Assembly (NCBI RefSeq): GCF_010389155.1
Contig: NC_057764.1
Span: forward strand, 39,874,275-39,938,274
From: Erigeron canadensis
Lineage: Eukaryota > Streptophyta > Magnoliopsida > Asterales > Asteraceae
DNA: 64,000 bases
Direction of reading: 5' to 3'
Part shown: piece by piece, positions 33,448 through 46,418 of the stretch
Layout: each line of letters begins with the position of its first letter
Numbering within the stretch: the stretch's first letter is position 1
Notes under the pieces: model-generated
Database searches by the model: none
What the model was told of the DNA's origin: nothing
Seen by the model: the letters and a program-made list of their open reading frames with translations, nothing else
Position numbers and translations under genes: made by a program

Positions 33448-36400
33448 TCAATCAATCTTCACTGATGAGTAAATGAGCCTTGTGAACCAGAAGCACGCAT
33501 AAAAACCAATTGTACCCGTGAGCACAAAGAAAGCGTATGATGCAATCAACATATACCCAAAGTACAAAACGCCCGAAACTGGTTTTGTGATGTTGAGCTT
33601 TGTGAAGAAGTAGAAAATTGTGTATAAAAAGAGATATAAAGCCGATGAACCTGATGTTAGATATGATCTCCACCACCAAAGATAGTCCTCACTACAGAGC
33701 TGGAAGTAGCATAGCACGATTGTAATCTCAGCACACGTAACAATTAAGATAATGAACACAATGAAAAGGAAGCCGAAGATATAGTAGAATTGTTGTAACC
33801 AAATCGAGGTTAGTATGAAAAAGAGCTCAATGAAGACTGCACCGAATGGAAGTATCCCACCAATGAGAATAGAGAAAGCTGAGCTCATGTACCAAGCTTG
33901 TTCGGGTATTTGTCTTGGGATCTTATTGGTTTTCACTGGGTCTTCAATAGCAGGCTTTTTAAACCCTATATAACTCCCAACGAAAACAAGTGGAACGGAA
34001 ATCCCGAACCATAAGAATACCAAAGCAAACATGGTACCGAATGGGACTGCACCAGAGGATTTCTCGCCCCAAATAAGAGCATTTAGTACAAAGAAAATGG
34101 CAAATGCAATCCCAGGGAACATGAAAGAGGTTTTGAGAGTGATTGATTTCCATTCTGTTCCTTTGAATGTTTTATAAAGGCGAGCCGATGCATACCCACC
34201 AAAGATGCCCATGAGAACCCAAAGTAGAAGCAGAGCTGTCATGAGCCCACCCCGGTTAGATGGAGAGAGAAACCCAAGAACAGCGAAGATCATGGCGATC
34301 AATATCATACCAAAGAATTGAACACCAGTTCCGACATAAACACATAGTAAATCCGAGTTGGGTGGAGGACGAAAAACATCACCATGAACTAGTTTCCAGC
34401 CTGTTTCTTCTTGGGCTTCTTCTTGAGTTTCTAATTGATTGTATTTTGAGATGTCACGGTAAAGTGTTCTTAGCATGATCATAGCCACCATACCCGACAA
34501 GAAAAGCACGATCATAAGGGAGTTAACTATAGAAAACCAGTGAACTTGATCATCTGCCATTAGAAGATAAGTGTCCCATCTGGATGCCCATTTGATATCA
34601 CTCGCCTGTGGATCAAAGTAAATGTACAATAATCAACATATAAACTAATAATAGCAGAAGTGGCAAAGATGGATTTGTCAAGTAACAGGTCAAACTGTGC
34701 TTGGGTTCAAATGGGTCACTTAAAATGAGTCAAAACATGTCATGCCAAGTAAAATCAACCAACACTTTTTTGTTTATTTTCTTCATCTTTTAGACCATCT
34801 TTAACGAGTCGCTGATGAGCATAGTGGGGTCTAGATTTGTGAATACAAATATTTTGATTTGAGTATTGTAGGGTGTAGCGGGGGATTAAAAAGTATAAAC
34901 AAAATAAAGGTGGGGTCCAATTTAAAGGTGATGGGTTGGAAGTAAAAGTGAAGGTGGTGATGACATGGTAGTACTTTAAGTAGGTGATGGGTTAAAGACG
35001 GCCTTATAGATGTTAAGTTGCATTTATCATTGAAAGAAGTCAAGAACAATATTACTTCAACAATCCAAATCTTTGAATATAGGCAAGTAAGAGGTTGTAC
35101 GCATTAACAAATAAACTTTGGATGGCTTCCAAAACCGTTTAACATATACCCTTTTGACCCATTTTTGAGATACAACACAGCCCATATCACATCATTCGTA
35201 TATATATCAGTCATACAGCCATATCCAACTAATAATGACAGTGCTGTTGAAGTATGATATATTTAACAGTAGACTCACCTGGAAATCAACGTCATAAGTG
35301 AAAATAATTTCCATCTTATTTTCAACCTCTTGAGGAGGATCAGAGCTCGTGACCATCTGCTTTGCATGAGCATTACATGTTGTTAGGGTGGTCTTGTCAG
35401 TCCATTCTCCCTCGTATTTATGCTTCACACTGCATCAAACCAAACAATGACACAATTTAATGCATTTAAAGAGATGGCAATTCAACCCCTGTGATTTTGG
35501 TAATGGGTCATTTCGGACTATTAGTAACGGGTCGGATGGGTAAAAGAAAAAGAATAGAGCTTATAGAAAGCACTAAAAAGTCTTTCGGGTCAACTCATAC
35601 TAAGAGCATCTCCAATGGTCAAGTTACTTTTTAAAAAAAGCTTTTCATAAAGCTATTGCATCAATGGCAAAAACTCATAAAAAGTTTTTTAAATACTTTT
35701 TAATAACAAAACTATGAAGAGAGGGTGTAAAATTCTTTCAAAGACTTGAAGTTCTTCAAGCTATTGATAAAAAGCTTTTTACTACAATGGTAAAAAGCTC
35801 GTACAAAAGCTTTTTACAATAGTAAAAAGCTTTATAAAAAGTTTTGTGAAAAGCTCCATTGGAGATACTCTAAAACATACCCAGTTGGCATTAACCTTTT
35901 TGACCCATTGCCAAAACTGTTCATTCGCCACCACGAAATAGATCGACGTTACAAACTGACAGTAACTTGAAGAACTTATTACCTGAAAGCATTAACTTCA
36001 AATCCTACAATTCTTGCAGAATCTGTTTGAATATCCTTGTGATACTTTACTATAAATGTCAAATGATTGTTGATAAAATACTTCTCTTCCTTTGTCTGCA
36101 GATATTCACGAGTTAGAAAAAACACCAGAACCAATGACACACTAATAAAATACAGTAAAATTTGCTCTAGTACTGAGGGCTATTTTGTTGCTTACTCCGG
36201 CATATTGCACTTTGCGTCCAACAAAATATCCATGTTGATATATAACTGGTGAATCCCTTTCCAACCTAGTCATGGGAACAACCAAAGGTAGATTGTCCAA
36301 TATCCTGCAGGTCAACAATTGTAGATTTAGTCAGATACATAGTTGGGGAACCACTGATGTTTGAATTGCGTTTGAGACTATGTAAAATAATCGCAATCAG

Positions 36401-37992
36401 ATAATCAGTTATGATATAACATGATGCACAAGATACTCTTTTGGTGTGTTTTGATTATCTGAAATTGTAACATCAGACTAATGGACGATCATTGTCAAAT
36501 TCTGATATATTATTGAAGAAATGAATAGCATTACAAAAAATGTGAGTGAACATGTAGGATGATAATTGTGTATCTTATATTTCGTTAATATGAGAGTAAA
36601 ATAGGTACATTTTGTTTTACTCTTAGATAATCCGCTACTTTTAAACTGATCTTATGATTTGCAAAATGAAAATGCAAACATAATATACAAAATCAAACTT
36701 ACATATTTACTCTATACTCGTCATCTATCTTCTCCTTAAATTCTTTGGCTGTTTTCTCAGTCAGTACGATGCGACATACGACATTGCACATCTGTGGAAC
36801 TCGCATTTGAAACTGCGGTGCAAATATCATTAGAACAATCAAAACCAGAAACATAATCAGAAGGAAATCTCTAAAAACTGTTAAATTCACCTCATATGGA
36901 GAATTTTCTATACGATCACCACGAAGAACTTCACCGAGATTCTCAGCACTGTCAACGATTTTACTTGGACGGCAATAAGGAATAGAGTAGTAAGAATAAG
37001 GAAGCTGGGTTTTGGTAGAAGCTAATTTGTTAACTTTTACTCTCAGAGTATCTCGCTGCAACATAAAAAAGGAATCATTAACACTTGATAACAAACTTCA
37101 GATCTGCAAAAGCTTACCCAATTCCCACATCTAATCTACAACTTATATATACACTAATCGTCTTCAAAGCATAAGATTGTGTTATCCCGATATTCTTCAC
37201 CTAGATTAGTCATAATCGCAAAACATACAAGAAACCTGACACATAATCAGCTAGTAACTTGCATCCATTATTTGACCATTGACCATTGCTTACATACATT
37301 TCCGTGTTACTAACGTTACATTATAGTATCAGACGTTTGTTGCCGCGTATACGCACACACACAGCTGTCCACCATTTAATCAAGAATCTATGAACGGTAT
37401 ACATGAGATAAACGGATTAATGTATGGCAGTAAGCTGTTAAATGGGTTCATACATCTACATCAACATATCAGGTAGTACTAATAAAAGGTTCTTACATAA
37501 TTAACGGTTTTAAGAACGGAATTATCTACAAAGCATGTGCCATTGTCCGATCCAATTAAGTACACATACATGAGATTCTAAATACAACAAGAAATCTAAC
37601 TATACTAACCACTATTATCGGTTTGCAAAATCCCAGACTTCTGTCTTTTGTTCTTTCCAAATTACGTCATTTTCATAAAACTATATACTCATCATCATAC
37701 ATAATCAAAAGTTCAACTTTTAGTCCCTACTAAAGATTCACATTTTCATAAACATAATCACACACTGTAACTATTTTAAAAAACAACAAAAAACATAAAG
37801 ATCAAAACTTTCATACTTAATCAACAAAACCCATCAACAGCTCAGCCAAACACACAACCATATACATATATAATTTACCTGGAGGAAATCTTGAGGAGCA
37901 ACACCAGGGAGATAGAAAGAGTATCCATGAATGGATAGTAACAGAAAAACGCAGATCCATAAATGAAACACTATATTTGATTGATGACCCAT
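33448..37992 (-). CDS. TMN7: Transmembrane nine superfamily protein (EMP70/TM9SF), TMN7-like
   Basis: Golgi/endosomal nine-helix membrane protein of 639 aa. Exons in order of translation: 37879-37992, 36891-37055, 36703-36812, 36196-36304, 35983-36095, 35279-35429, 33448-34605, all phase-consistent. A signal sequence ([13 protein letters not shown]) is followed by the family's [11 protein letters not shown]. The lumenal domain contains [33 protein letters not shown] and [11 protein letters not shown]. The large last exon encodes all nine membrane spans, beginning just after [12 protein letters not shown]. The C-terminus YSSVKID fits the KXD/E motif that plant TMNs use for COPI binding and Golgi retention (family knowledge). 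Assignment to TMN7 rather than TMN8/9/10 rests on recalled similarity of the lumenal domain and is moderately sure. The ATG at 37992 is the only one in frame upstream of the signal sequence. Introns carry two MITEs. Confidence 0.94.
34793..35003. mobile_element. 211-bp Tourist-like MITE with TTA target duplication
   Basis: Ends GACCATCTTTAACGAGTC (34793-34810) and, inverted, GGCCGTCTTTAACCCATC (complement of 34986-35003) form imperfect inverted repeats. The flanking triplet is TTA on both sides (34790-34792 and 35004-35006). A TTA duplication with such termini fits the PIF/Harbinger (Tourist) class. It lies in the last TMN7 intron and appears to interrupt an older GGGTCAAA-type repeat. Confidence 0.8.
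35604..35870. mobile_element. 267-bp Tourist-like MITE with TAA target duplication
   Basis: GAGCATCTCCAATGG at 35604-35618 pairs with CCATTGGAGATACTC at 35856-35870 (14 of 15). The flanking triplet is TAA on both sides (35601-35603 and 35871-35873). The interior is rich in AAAAGCTTTTT-like motifs that can pair with one another. The ends and TAA duplication mark a PIF/Harbinger-mobilised MITE. Located in the TMN7 intron between 35429 and 35983. Confidence 0.88.
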
Positions 37993-39171
37993 ATCATCAA
38001 AATTCAAAGATTTTAGATCTGGGTTTTTTTAGATCTGTATGTATACTGAATCTCTCAAGTTCCTGTTTTTTATTATATTTATAAATCTGTATCTATAGGT
38101 TTGTGTGAGAGAGTGTGTGTGACATTTGGGGGGTTTGGTTTATGGTTACGGGGAAAACATGAAAACTTGATTAAATTGGGGATCAAGAAGATAAGTGGAG
38201 GGTTATTAAAGTGATTTCAGCCGTTTGATCATTTTTATCGTTTTATATATTGATGATGAATAAGATAGATATAGATATTATCTATGGTTTTGAGTTTTTG
38301 ACTCTTTACAAAATCCAAAGTTCACTTACAATCGAGTCGAACTTTTTTTTATCAATCAATTTTGAGACGAGTTATTATCAACGATTCAACGGGTCCTAAA
38401 CTTTACCCGTCAAACTCAAGCTTTTATAACCTAACCTTAAATAGTTATTTAGTTTTTTTAGCTTTTAAAGCTCATGATATTTAACATAATACATATTCTG
38501 TTAGAGTATTTGAGATATATGAGTTGCTAATTTGTTTCTCTATTCGTTTTAAACTTGGGTTAACGAATGTCGGTATTGGATTTTGAAAATGATGCTAGTT
38601 TTGAAGTTATAACATTATCTTTTAACTTGACTATGGTTTTGTTTAACTTAGATATACGAGAGAAAGGTATTCGCGCGTTGCGGCGGTGATAAAGGTGGTA
38701 GCGATGGTGGTGTTATAATGGTGGCGGCAGTGGTGGAGGTGACGGATGATGGTGGCGAGCAGCAGTAGCGGCGGTGGTGACAGCGGAGATTGGTGGCGGT
38801 GGCGCCGACGAGTAATGAAAGTTATTGTGTAATGTGACTATGATGTATGGTACATCATGCATTAAAATATGTACATTGTTATAACTTAAAATTAATATTG
38901 AAATTTTAAGTTGAATGTTGAAAATTAATCAAAGGTAGATTTTTCTTTATAATGTAGATGAAGATAGGTATTTGAGGGTATTTTTGGGATTATGAAAAAA
39001 TTGCTTAAATTTCTAAAACAGATTTGTAGTTTGTATTATAAGGGGTATATAGTATAGATAATTAGATATAGATATAGAAGGGTAAGTTAGGAACTTTAGA
39101 GACAAAGTGATGGTATTTTAGAGAAATTTTTTTGGCTTAATGTCTTAATTTATTCTCTTTATATAGGGGTA

Positions 39172-39201
39172 CTAGTGCTCAGACTCGTGCATTGGACGAG
39201 T
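39172..39201 (-). mobile_element. Candidate Helitron 3' terminus (minus strand)
   Basis: On the minus strand: stem ACTCGT / ACGAGT with a 7-nt loop (39201 down to 39183), 7-nt spacer, then CTAG at 39175-39172 followed by T. Same layout as the signature at 3042-3075. The adjoining tandem repeat (39238-39600) would lie inside the element. Confidence 0.4.
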
Positions 39202-39237
39202 AGTCTAAAGATATATAAATTTAATAATAATAATTGT

Positions 39238-39600
39238 GAAACAAAAGGTATATGACCAATAGCACAACTTAATGAATACGAGATTAAAAAAGAAACATAT
39301 GAAAATTAACTCCATATAAATATTGATTCCAATTTACCCCTTCTTTTTTTTTTTTTTCCAACTTTAGTTAAATAAAAAGAGAAACAAAAAGTGTATGACC
39401 AATATCACAATTTAATCAATACGAAAGCTAAAAAAGAAACATATAAAAATTAACTCCATATAAATATTGATTCTAGTTTACCTTTTATTTTCCAACTTTA
39501 GATAAATGAAAAGATAAACAAAAAGTGTATAACCAATATCACAACTTAATCAATATGAAAGTTAAAAAAGAAACATATGAAAATTAACTCTATATAATAA
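39238..39600. repeat. Tandem repeat, about 2.7 units of 132-143 bp
   Basis: Units begin near 39238, 39381 and 39513 with GAAACAAAAAGTGTATGACC-like sequence. Each contains AAAGAAACATATGAAAATTA and (units 1-2) AACTCCATATAAATATTGAT. Length differences come mainly from the T-run in unit 1. Units are about 90 percent alike by eye. Confidence 0.9.
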
Positions 39601-41346
39601 TAATAAAAATAATAATGATGATGATTTTTTTTTATTATAGGTAAGTCATTTTTTATTAAATACATATTAAAAAAATAGAGAATTAATAAGGAGAAAATAT
39701 TAGGTTAAAGAAGGAGGATTAGGGGTGTCAAGTATACCCCCAACCCCTCTTTTAGTTATATTATAGATTAGATTATAGAGCTTTTACAGCCGAGGTTAAG
39801 TATATTAAAACCTAATTGAGCAGAGTTTGAGCATATACCTTTTAAGTTTGTCGAGTTATCGAGTTGGGCTCAAGCCTAATCAAAATTTTTTTCCAAGCCA
39901 AATTTAAGCCCTTTGACACTTTAGTTTGTTACTCGAGGTTCGGTTACAACGAGTCGAGCTTTTACAAACAATACCTCTACATTTCAAAGTTAAATGAATG
40001 TTGTTTTACTAAACTATACATACTATATGATTGTTTTGTTTTCTGTGATATTGTATGAGTTTTGTCACTTTAATTAATTAGTAAAAAGTATGTCTTGGGG
40101 TATATCAGTTAGATGATAGACATGTATACTCGTAGTTTTGTAGTCTATATAAACTTAAAGAAAACTAAAAAATAAGATTTGAAAATATTATGTTATGATC
40201 ATATATATGGTTGTTATATGGGAGAAAATGATCAAAGTTTTCACTAATTTACTAAAACAATACAATAAAGATATTGTAATTCAACGTTTATAATTGGCCA
40301 TTGCTCCGTTCTATACTCTAGTTGACTTTACCCAGAGTTACAAGTTGTTATTATGTTATAACGTGCCATGTAAATTTATTAAAAGAGGGTCTTGAATGAA
40401 GTTGTAATAAATATTTATAGGATTGCTTAAATATAGAGATTGTGGTTGCTTCATAAGTACATTTTTGTATTTTAGCCAAAAAAAATGGCACCAAATTATG
40501 TTATGGTGAGAACTAAAGTTACAACCAACTCTTAGGATGAGGATCGAGGACCAAACGAGATTACGACTAGTGACCTATATGACAAGACTTTCAAGATCTT
40601 TAGTCGATTGTTAAATTTGCAAGGTGCGACAACGTCAGACTTCTATTATCAAGAATAAGAAAAGAAAAGTGAGGTACAACTATCCGGACTAAATGATAGG
40701 AGTGATGAGCGGTTATTCAAAGGGGCACTAATAGATATGACAAATGGGTCGAGTTGGGTTAAACAGATCCGACCAGGGGTGTATACAATCCGGTTTGATC
40801 GATCAACTTTGATAAGAATTAAACAGATGTGGTAATTTTGGTTTTGAGAAAGTTTAATCCGAACCATCTATTTGCTAAACTGATATCGACGCCACCAATT
40901 GGGTTGGATAAAATCCGCGCAAAGAGTTCAGAACTTGGAGACTCGTAGAGAAGCTGGTCCAAGGTTTAATTCGTGTCTAACAAATCCCAACAGTTATTTC
41001 AAAGCATGGCCTTGTGCTTAACATACCCAAATACCATCTCAACTCGTGTTATACTTATAACAAACAAAAATATAGAAATATATATATTGTGTTACATCGG
41101 AAATAAGTTAGAATTGCTGGGTTAACCCGACTTATTGATATTGATATATGTGTGTATCAGTATGAAATATTTATGTTCTATGGACAAAGTTGGCAAAATT
41201 TTAGGCCATATACCTATATATATCCAATCCAAGATATAGATTAAGGTATAACATCTTCTAGTAATATAATAATTACTCTGTATTTACCATTATTGCCTAC
41301 AACTTTCCATGCACATGTAAATACTAGTACATAGGTATGAACAAAA

Positions 41347-44300
41347 CTAATCAGCATCGGCAGTAAAATCAGGCTCTGGAGGCTTTGGTAAATTTACCAG
41401 TTCCCTGCCAGTCTCCAATTTCCGGTCCTGGTCCTGGTCCCTGATCCGGTGGACCCCACGAAGAGCATTAGCCGCGAATTTTGACACCAAGAAAGTAGCA
41501 CCAAGGCTATGAGAACCTCCATTACCACCGGATGCATCATGTGCAGCCAATTCTGTCTCTTCCTCTTCTTCCTTACGCCTTCGCTCAAGAATTTTTCTCT
41601 TGCAATGTCTCCGCCAGGCTGCCTGAATGAAACATGCTGCCCAGGTTCGCCACTGCTGTGAGTAAAATCTGAAAGTGTGTTGCACCTGTCTACTGTGCAG
41701 CCGCCTAAACTGGCCAGCAACAAACTTCAGTTCATCTGCTGGTAATGCAAATGCTTCCACCTCTCGTAGTGCTTTCACGGTTCTAGTTGAAGATGGAAGG
41801 TTAGCCCCAGATTTAGGATCAAGTGCCCATGTTAGAAGCTCTTCACCACAAAAATCACCTTCTTTTAGCAAACTACGATTGAAAAACCCAGTTCTGCCGC
41901 CATCAGTGGTTACACTCTCAAGACGACCACGGATTATGAAGAGCATTTCATCCACGGGATCTCCTTCTCGAACAATGTAGGTATGATCAGTGTATAAACA
42001 AGGTTTTAGCCTTTCACATATGGCATCAAGCAATCTCTCGTCCATGTTCTCAAACAAGGGAACCTGCAAAAGAAGTAAGTCAGTTAGTATTTCAAAATGC
42101 ATAAAAGGAAGAAAATAAGCACTACATTTTCTGAAATAATGATTTTGGTTAAAAAGTGTCAGATATGATACTTATATGGTACAATTAATCCTCTTAAAAT
42201 ATGTATCCTTCCATGGAAAGAATTTGCAGATGTAAACATTTAATTAGGTATATAACTTGATTTCTCTAAGAAGAATACTAGATGGCCTCAAATAGCAAGA
42301 ATCGATAGTGGTGAAATACCCTTTTGACCAAAGAGAGACAAAGATGACGTTTTATATCCCTTCTGAGATCCTTGGGCAAACTCTGGACCAAGCTCTCTTC
42401 GTCCACACCACGAGTTTCTAACCACTTATACTGATCGTAGCGTCTTACACGCTCACGCAAATCCTGTGGAAGTAACCGGTGATGCATCCACTGTTCAGAG
42501 TCACGCCTCTTAACTCTCATTTCTTCAAGACGGATAGTGAGAGATTGGAGGTATGTCTGTTGGAACATTAAAAAGAAAGCATATCAATCTCTGTAGTGAA
42601 AGAAAACAGGCAGGGCGGGTTAAAACCAGTTTGAGTTAAAATAGGTAATTCTTGTATAGATCAAACAGGTTGGGTTGGGTTAAAGATGTTCACAAAAACC
42701 ATGTTACAACAGAATGTAAATATGGGAACCATTTAAAGTGTAATTAATGACATTTGTTGGTGCAATTCAAAGATCTCAGGTTAAGGTTCTATATGCTGGA
42801 CTGATCATTTGTCAAATTGATTCAACATTACATCTTCATTTCGTCATATAACATATAGGTGGGACACGAAGACACAGAAAATAGTAGATAGCAAGACAAA
42901 TAAGGCCTTAACAATCAACCCAAAAGTTTACAATTATTGTAACTATGATGATGAGATTATTTCATATCTTGGATGATCTAAGACAAACCTGCATGTTTCC
43001 GATCAAAAGAGCAAAGAGAATGAGTCCAGATATGGCGAGTGTGATGGAAAATAAAGACTCCCCAGGATAGGTGCTGGTTTGAAGCCCCTGCCCAAGTGTG
43101 CTGTGACAAGATTAAAAGCACAATCAAAACTAAATTGGTATATTCATATATTTAAAAAAGTAGTTTTTATATCCAATTTGTTTTATATACTGAAATTCTT
43201 CATTCACGTGAACTTCTACGTCTTCCATTTGTGGTGTTTCAAACATGCTTGAATCTGGTTACAATATACTCTAAAACACTATAGATCAGTTGCAAAGAAA
43301 TAAATTAACCTTAAATTCTGCAGTCCCCACCACAGGCAGTAGCAGTACTTTGATACAAATGTTTTCGATGACACGATGTTCGATGACAAAGCCTGCTGGA
43401 AAATCCCAAAATCAAATGGTGGATTGTCACCATCAGGGCTGCAAGCCGTGGTTAAAACTGACCTACTGATATTGCTCCAGCGATCATAACCCACCATGTG
43501 ATCATTACCACAATACAATAGATTAGCATCGTGACCGCTTTCCTTACAAGCTCTTCGCCAACATGTATCATTACGCTCTACAGACAATAAATACCAAAAC
43601 GCCCCAACTATCTGCACACAAATTATGATTCCAACTTAAATGGACATTAAGATTTGAAAACGAGTTTCCAATCAGAAGAGGTAGTGGGCTATAGTTTTCT
43701 CTAATGTAAAATCAAAAAAGAAAAAGAAAAAAAAACCTAAAAGCAAAACAAGTCAGATGGGCCACATCAGTCAAACAGGCTGAAATTCACCAGGATTTAT
43801 TTTTGATGCATAGAATCTCTCAAATCACTCTATTCCAAGGATTGGATTATTATTAGTACAAAGAGATTTCTGTAACCAAATTTGAAACACTAAGAGTTTG
43901 GGTCAGCTGACCCAATTCAACCCAAGCAAAAGTTTGCCGTTCTACCCGTACCGTAACCCACCCATGTTTTTGTGTCTCTACATATATTGAACATTGTCAA
44001 TGTTACATAAACATGCATAAACCGGATTAAAAGAAGTAGCTTACATGACTAGCAAGCATGTACAGCAATAAATAATAAGCAGCACCAGCCCAAGCGGTTT
44101 CAGCGATAACACCAGCAGTCCTTTTGAGTTCTGAAGTTAAAGGCACAATTCGTGCAAATCTTGGGATATACTGGAGTAACACCATAAAAAATAATGCTTG
44201 TTTTGTAGATAATACATCTGAACCTCTAGATCTTTGCAAATATCTCCAAATGACAATCTGCATAGTTAATAAATTATGTATACGGCCAGTTCAGTATATA

Positions 44301-46065
44301 TTCTAACTCTGATAGTCAAACAAGTCAAACATGTAATATAAAAGTAGTAGCCTAGAAGAAAACAGGTATTATTCATCAAAATTGTTTTCATAATGTATAA
44401 AACCTCCTATATCATTTTGTTTTTCCCTCCGAAAATATAGCTTATTGTTGAATTAATATAACGTTTTGAGATCTTATTTGAAACAATGATTATCTATTGA
44501 AGAAATATGTAACAAGTTTGCACAATAGAGTTCAGTTTCAAGTGTTCAACCTAACCCGAAGACCCATAAACACTCTTTTTAAGCTGGATACACTTTGACC
44601 CGTTACCCAACCTGCCTAACTTGTCCAGCTTTTCCATCTCTACAATATAAAGTGTTTAGGTAAATTAGATATCTAACCTGTGGCAGGGGAAGCACGGAGA
44701 GGAAATCAATGATAAAATACCACCTCAAATATCTTTTAGCTATTTGTGCTGGGTTAATCACAAGTTCACCCCGTCCAAAAACCCGTGATGATGGTGCAAT
44801 GTATGCTGTTCTAAATTGAAGAGCCATGTGTATAAGATAAAATGTATCAATAATGGTCCTAAGTGTTGTAACTATAATGGCCATCTTTCTGTCCATACCA
44901 AGGCATGATTTAGACTGATCAATAACCGGGAGGTAAAAAAATAATGGGTCTATAGACACAGCCAGAATACAGGAAACAACAAAGAATTTATTCCATGTCA
45001 GAAGGAATTTATCTTGAGGGTCAAAGATTTTTTTTTCTGATACTTTAAGATCTTCAGCAAATACTGCACGGGATACTCCAAATCCGAGTGAGCGGCCGAT
45101 TGATCTAATTCGTTCAGTACCTTTTTCAATTCCTTTTTTGAAAGATTTAAAGGGGATTGCAGCTGCATGATGTGGCTGACTTATTCCCTCAAATCCACGT
45201 TTGTTCAGGGGAATCGAGGATGAGGCTGATGATGATCTTGAACCTAAATCATCCAACCTACAATGCAAAATCAAAATGAAGATAGCCTTTATTTGATTTT
45301 TTAGCATTGCAATTCTCAAAATTATACTAATATGAGTAAGTAGCAGTACTTATGCACCATACACAAGTCCACATAAAATATTCATTTGCGTTAACTTTTA
45401 CTTTGAATATGGATCAAAACAAAGGTTTTATATGTCTGCGTGACAAGATGGATCCAAGTTTACCAAATCCATGGATAGTATATTAGTAAGACCGGTGGAT
45501 CATTATAAATGTACATACTTTTGAAGTTATTTGACATAATAACCAAAAGGGGTAAATAGGCTTTGAACGAGTTCAAACCTATCGATTATGTTTTAAGCTC
45601 TCTTAGACATTACAGTATATACTCTTATTCCTTTCTTTTAATCTTTTCAACCATATCTAATATACAAACTTAATGAGCATTATTTCACTTCGTTAATTTT
45701 GTGTAACCCCAATTAACTACACCAAAGGCTATGCGTCGGTCCATTTGAGAGCCCTCAAAAACTTGAAACCACATGAATCGCATCTGATTGCATTCTAAAT
45801 CACATGCGACTAAAATATGTGAAATTTCATCCATAATTTTCCAATCACATGTAATTCAAATCAATCTGGAAATCTGTTTTTCAATCAAAGGAATCATATT
45901 GGTTCCCTAGATACACACTTTCTTACGAATATCAAATGAACTCACGCCCATAAAAGGGTATTACTTCATAAGGCAAAAAAAGATTTGAACTTGGTATCAC
46001 TTCAAAAGGCAAAAATTAGTAAAAAATTACCTCATAAATTGAGACTGAGATACACATTTAAGCAT
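41347..46065 (-). CDS. CNGC5: Cyclic nucleotide-gated ion channel, group II (CNGC5/6-like)
   Basis: Plasma-membrane calcium-permeable cation channel subunit of 731 aa. Coding exons in order of translation: 46031-46065, 44678-45257, 44045-44257, 43310-43611, 42989-43100, 42320-42556, 41347-42063, all phase-consistent. The Ser-rich N-terminus RLDDLGSRSSSASSS and SIGRSLGFGVSRAVFAEDLK are group II hallmarks. Six membrane spans lie in about aa 110-410. The pore helix and filter are near CLWWGLQNLSTLGQG (about aa 368-382). The cyclic-nucleotide-binding domain starts at aa 494, with its phosphate cassette GDFCGEELL at 562-570. An IQ calmodulin motif FIQAAWRRHCKRK is at about 638-650. The C-terminus KPPEPDFTADAD matches the group. 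Start: MLKCVSQSQFMRLDDLG is the only ATG in frame on the small exon. It is less conserved than the rest, so another start is possible. Confidence 0.92.
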
Positions 46066-46418
46066 TTTGCATATATCTTTAACACATATATTCAACTGCA
46101 AAAATAAATAAACCGAACAAAGAATTAGTATATGCATTGTTCTAAATCCATATAAAGATCTAAACTTTTTCCTTTTTTATTTAAAAACAATAACACCCAC
46201 TTAAATTAATAAGATGCAATCATCATTTTCATCCAAAGTTAATTAATTTTGCAATTCTAAAGAAAACCCAAAACCTTAAAAAATATATCAAACAAAACCG
46301 GTAAACAGAGAGGGATCTTTGTTGAGGCTATGTGGGAAATATCCAACCAACTACATAATTAAACAGATAATAGATAATAAATAATAATAATGGTAATAAG
46401 TAGAGAGACTGAACTTAC

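Larger units (their letters stand above)
38030..41346. other. Gene-free spacer between TMN7 and CNGC5
   Basis: Holds the TMN7 promoter (left about 300 bp), a GGTGGCGG-type GC-rich triplet patch (38670-38815) beginning with GCGCGTTGCGGCGGT, a tandem repeat (39238-39600), a candidate Helitron 3' end (39172-39201), and AT-rich DNA. No open frame resembles a protein family. Confidence 0.7.

Noticed and set aside
33959..34153. Short open frames inside the TMN7 last exon in other frames
   Set aside because: They are shadows of the long transmembrane-coding frame, with no family resemblance.
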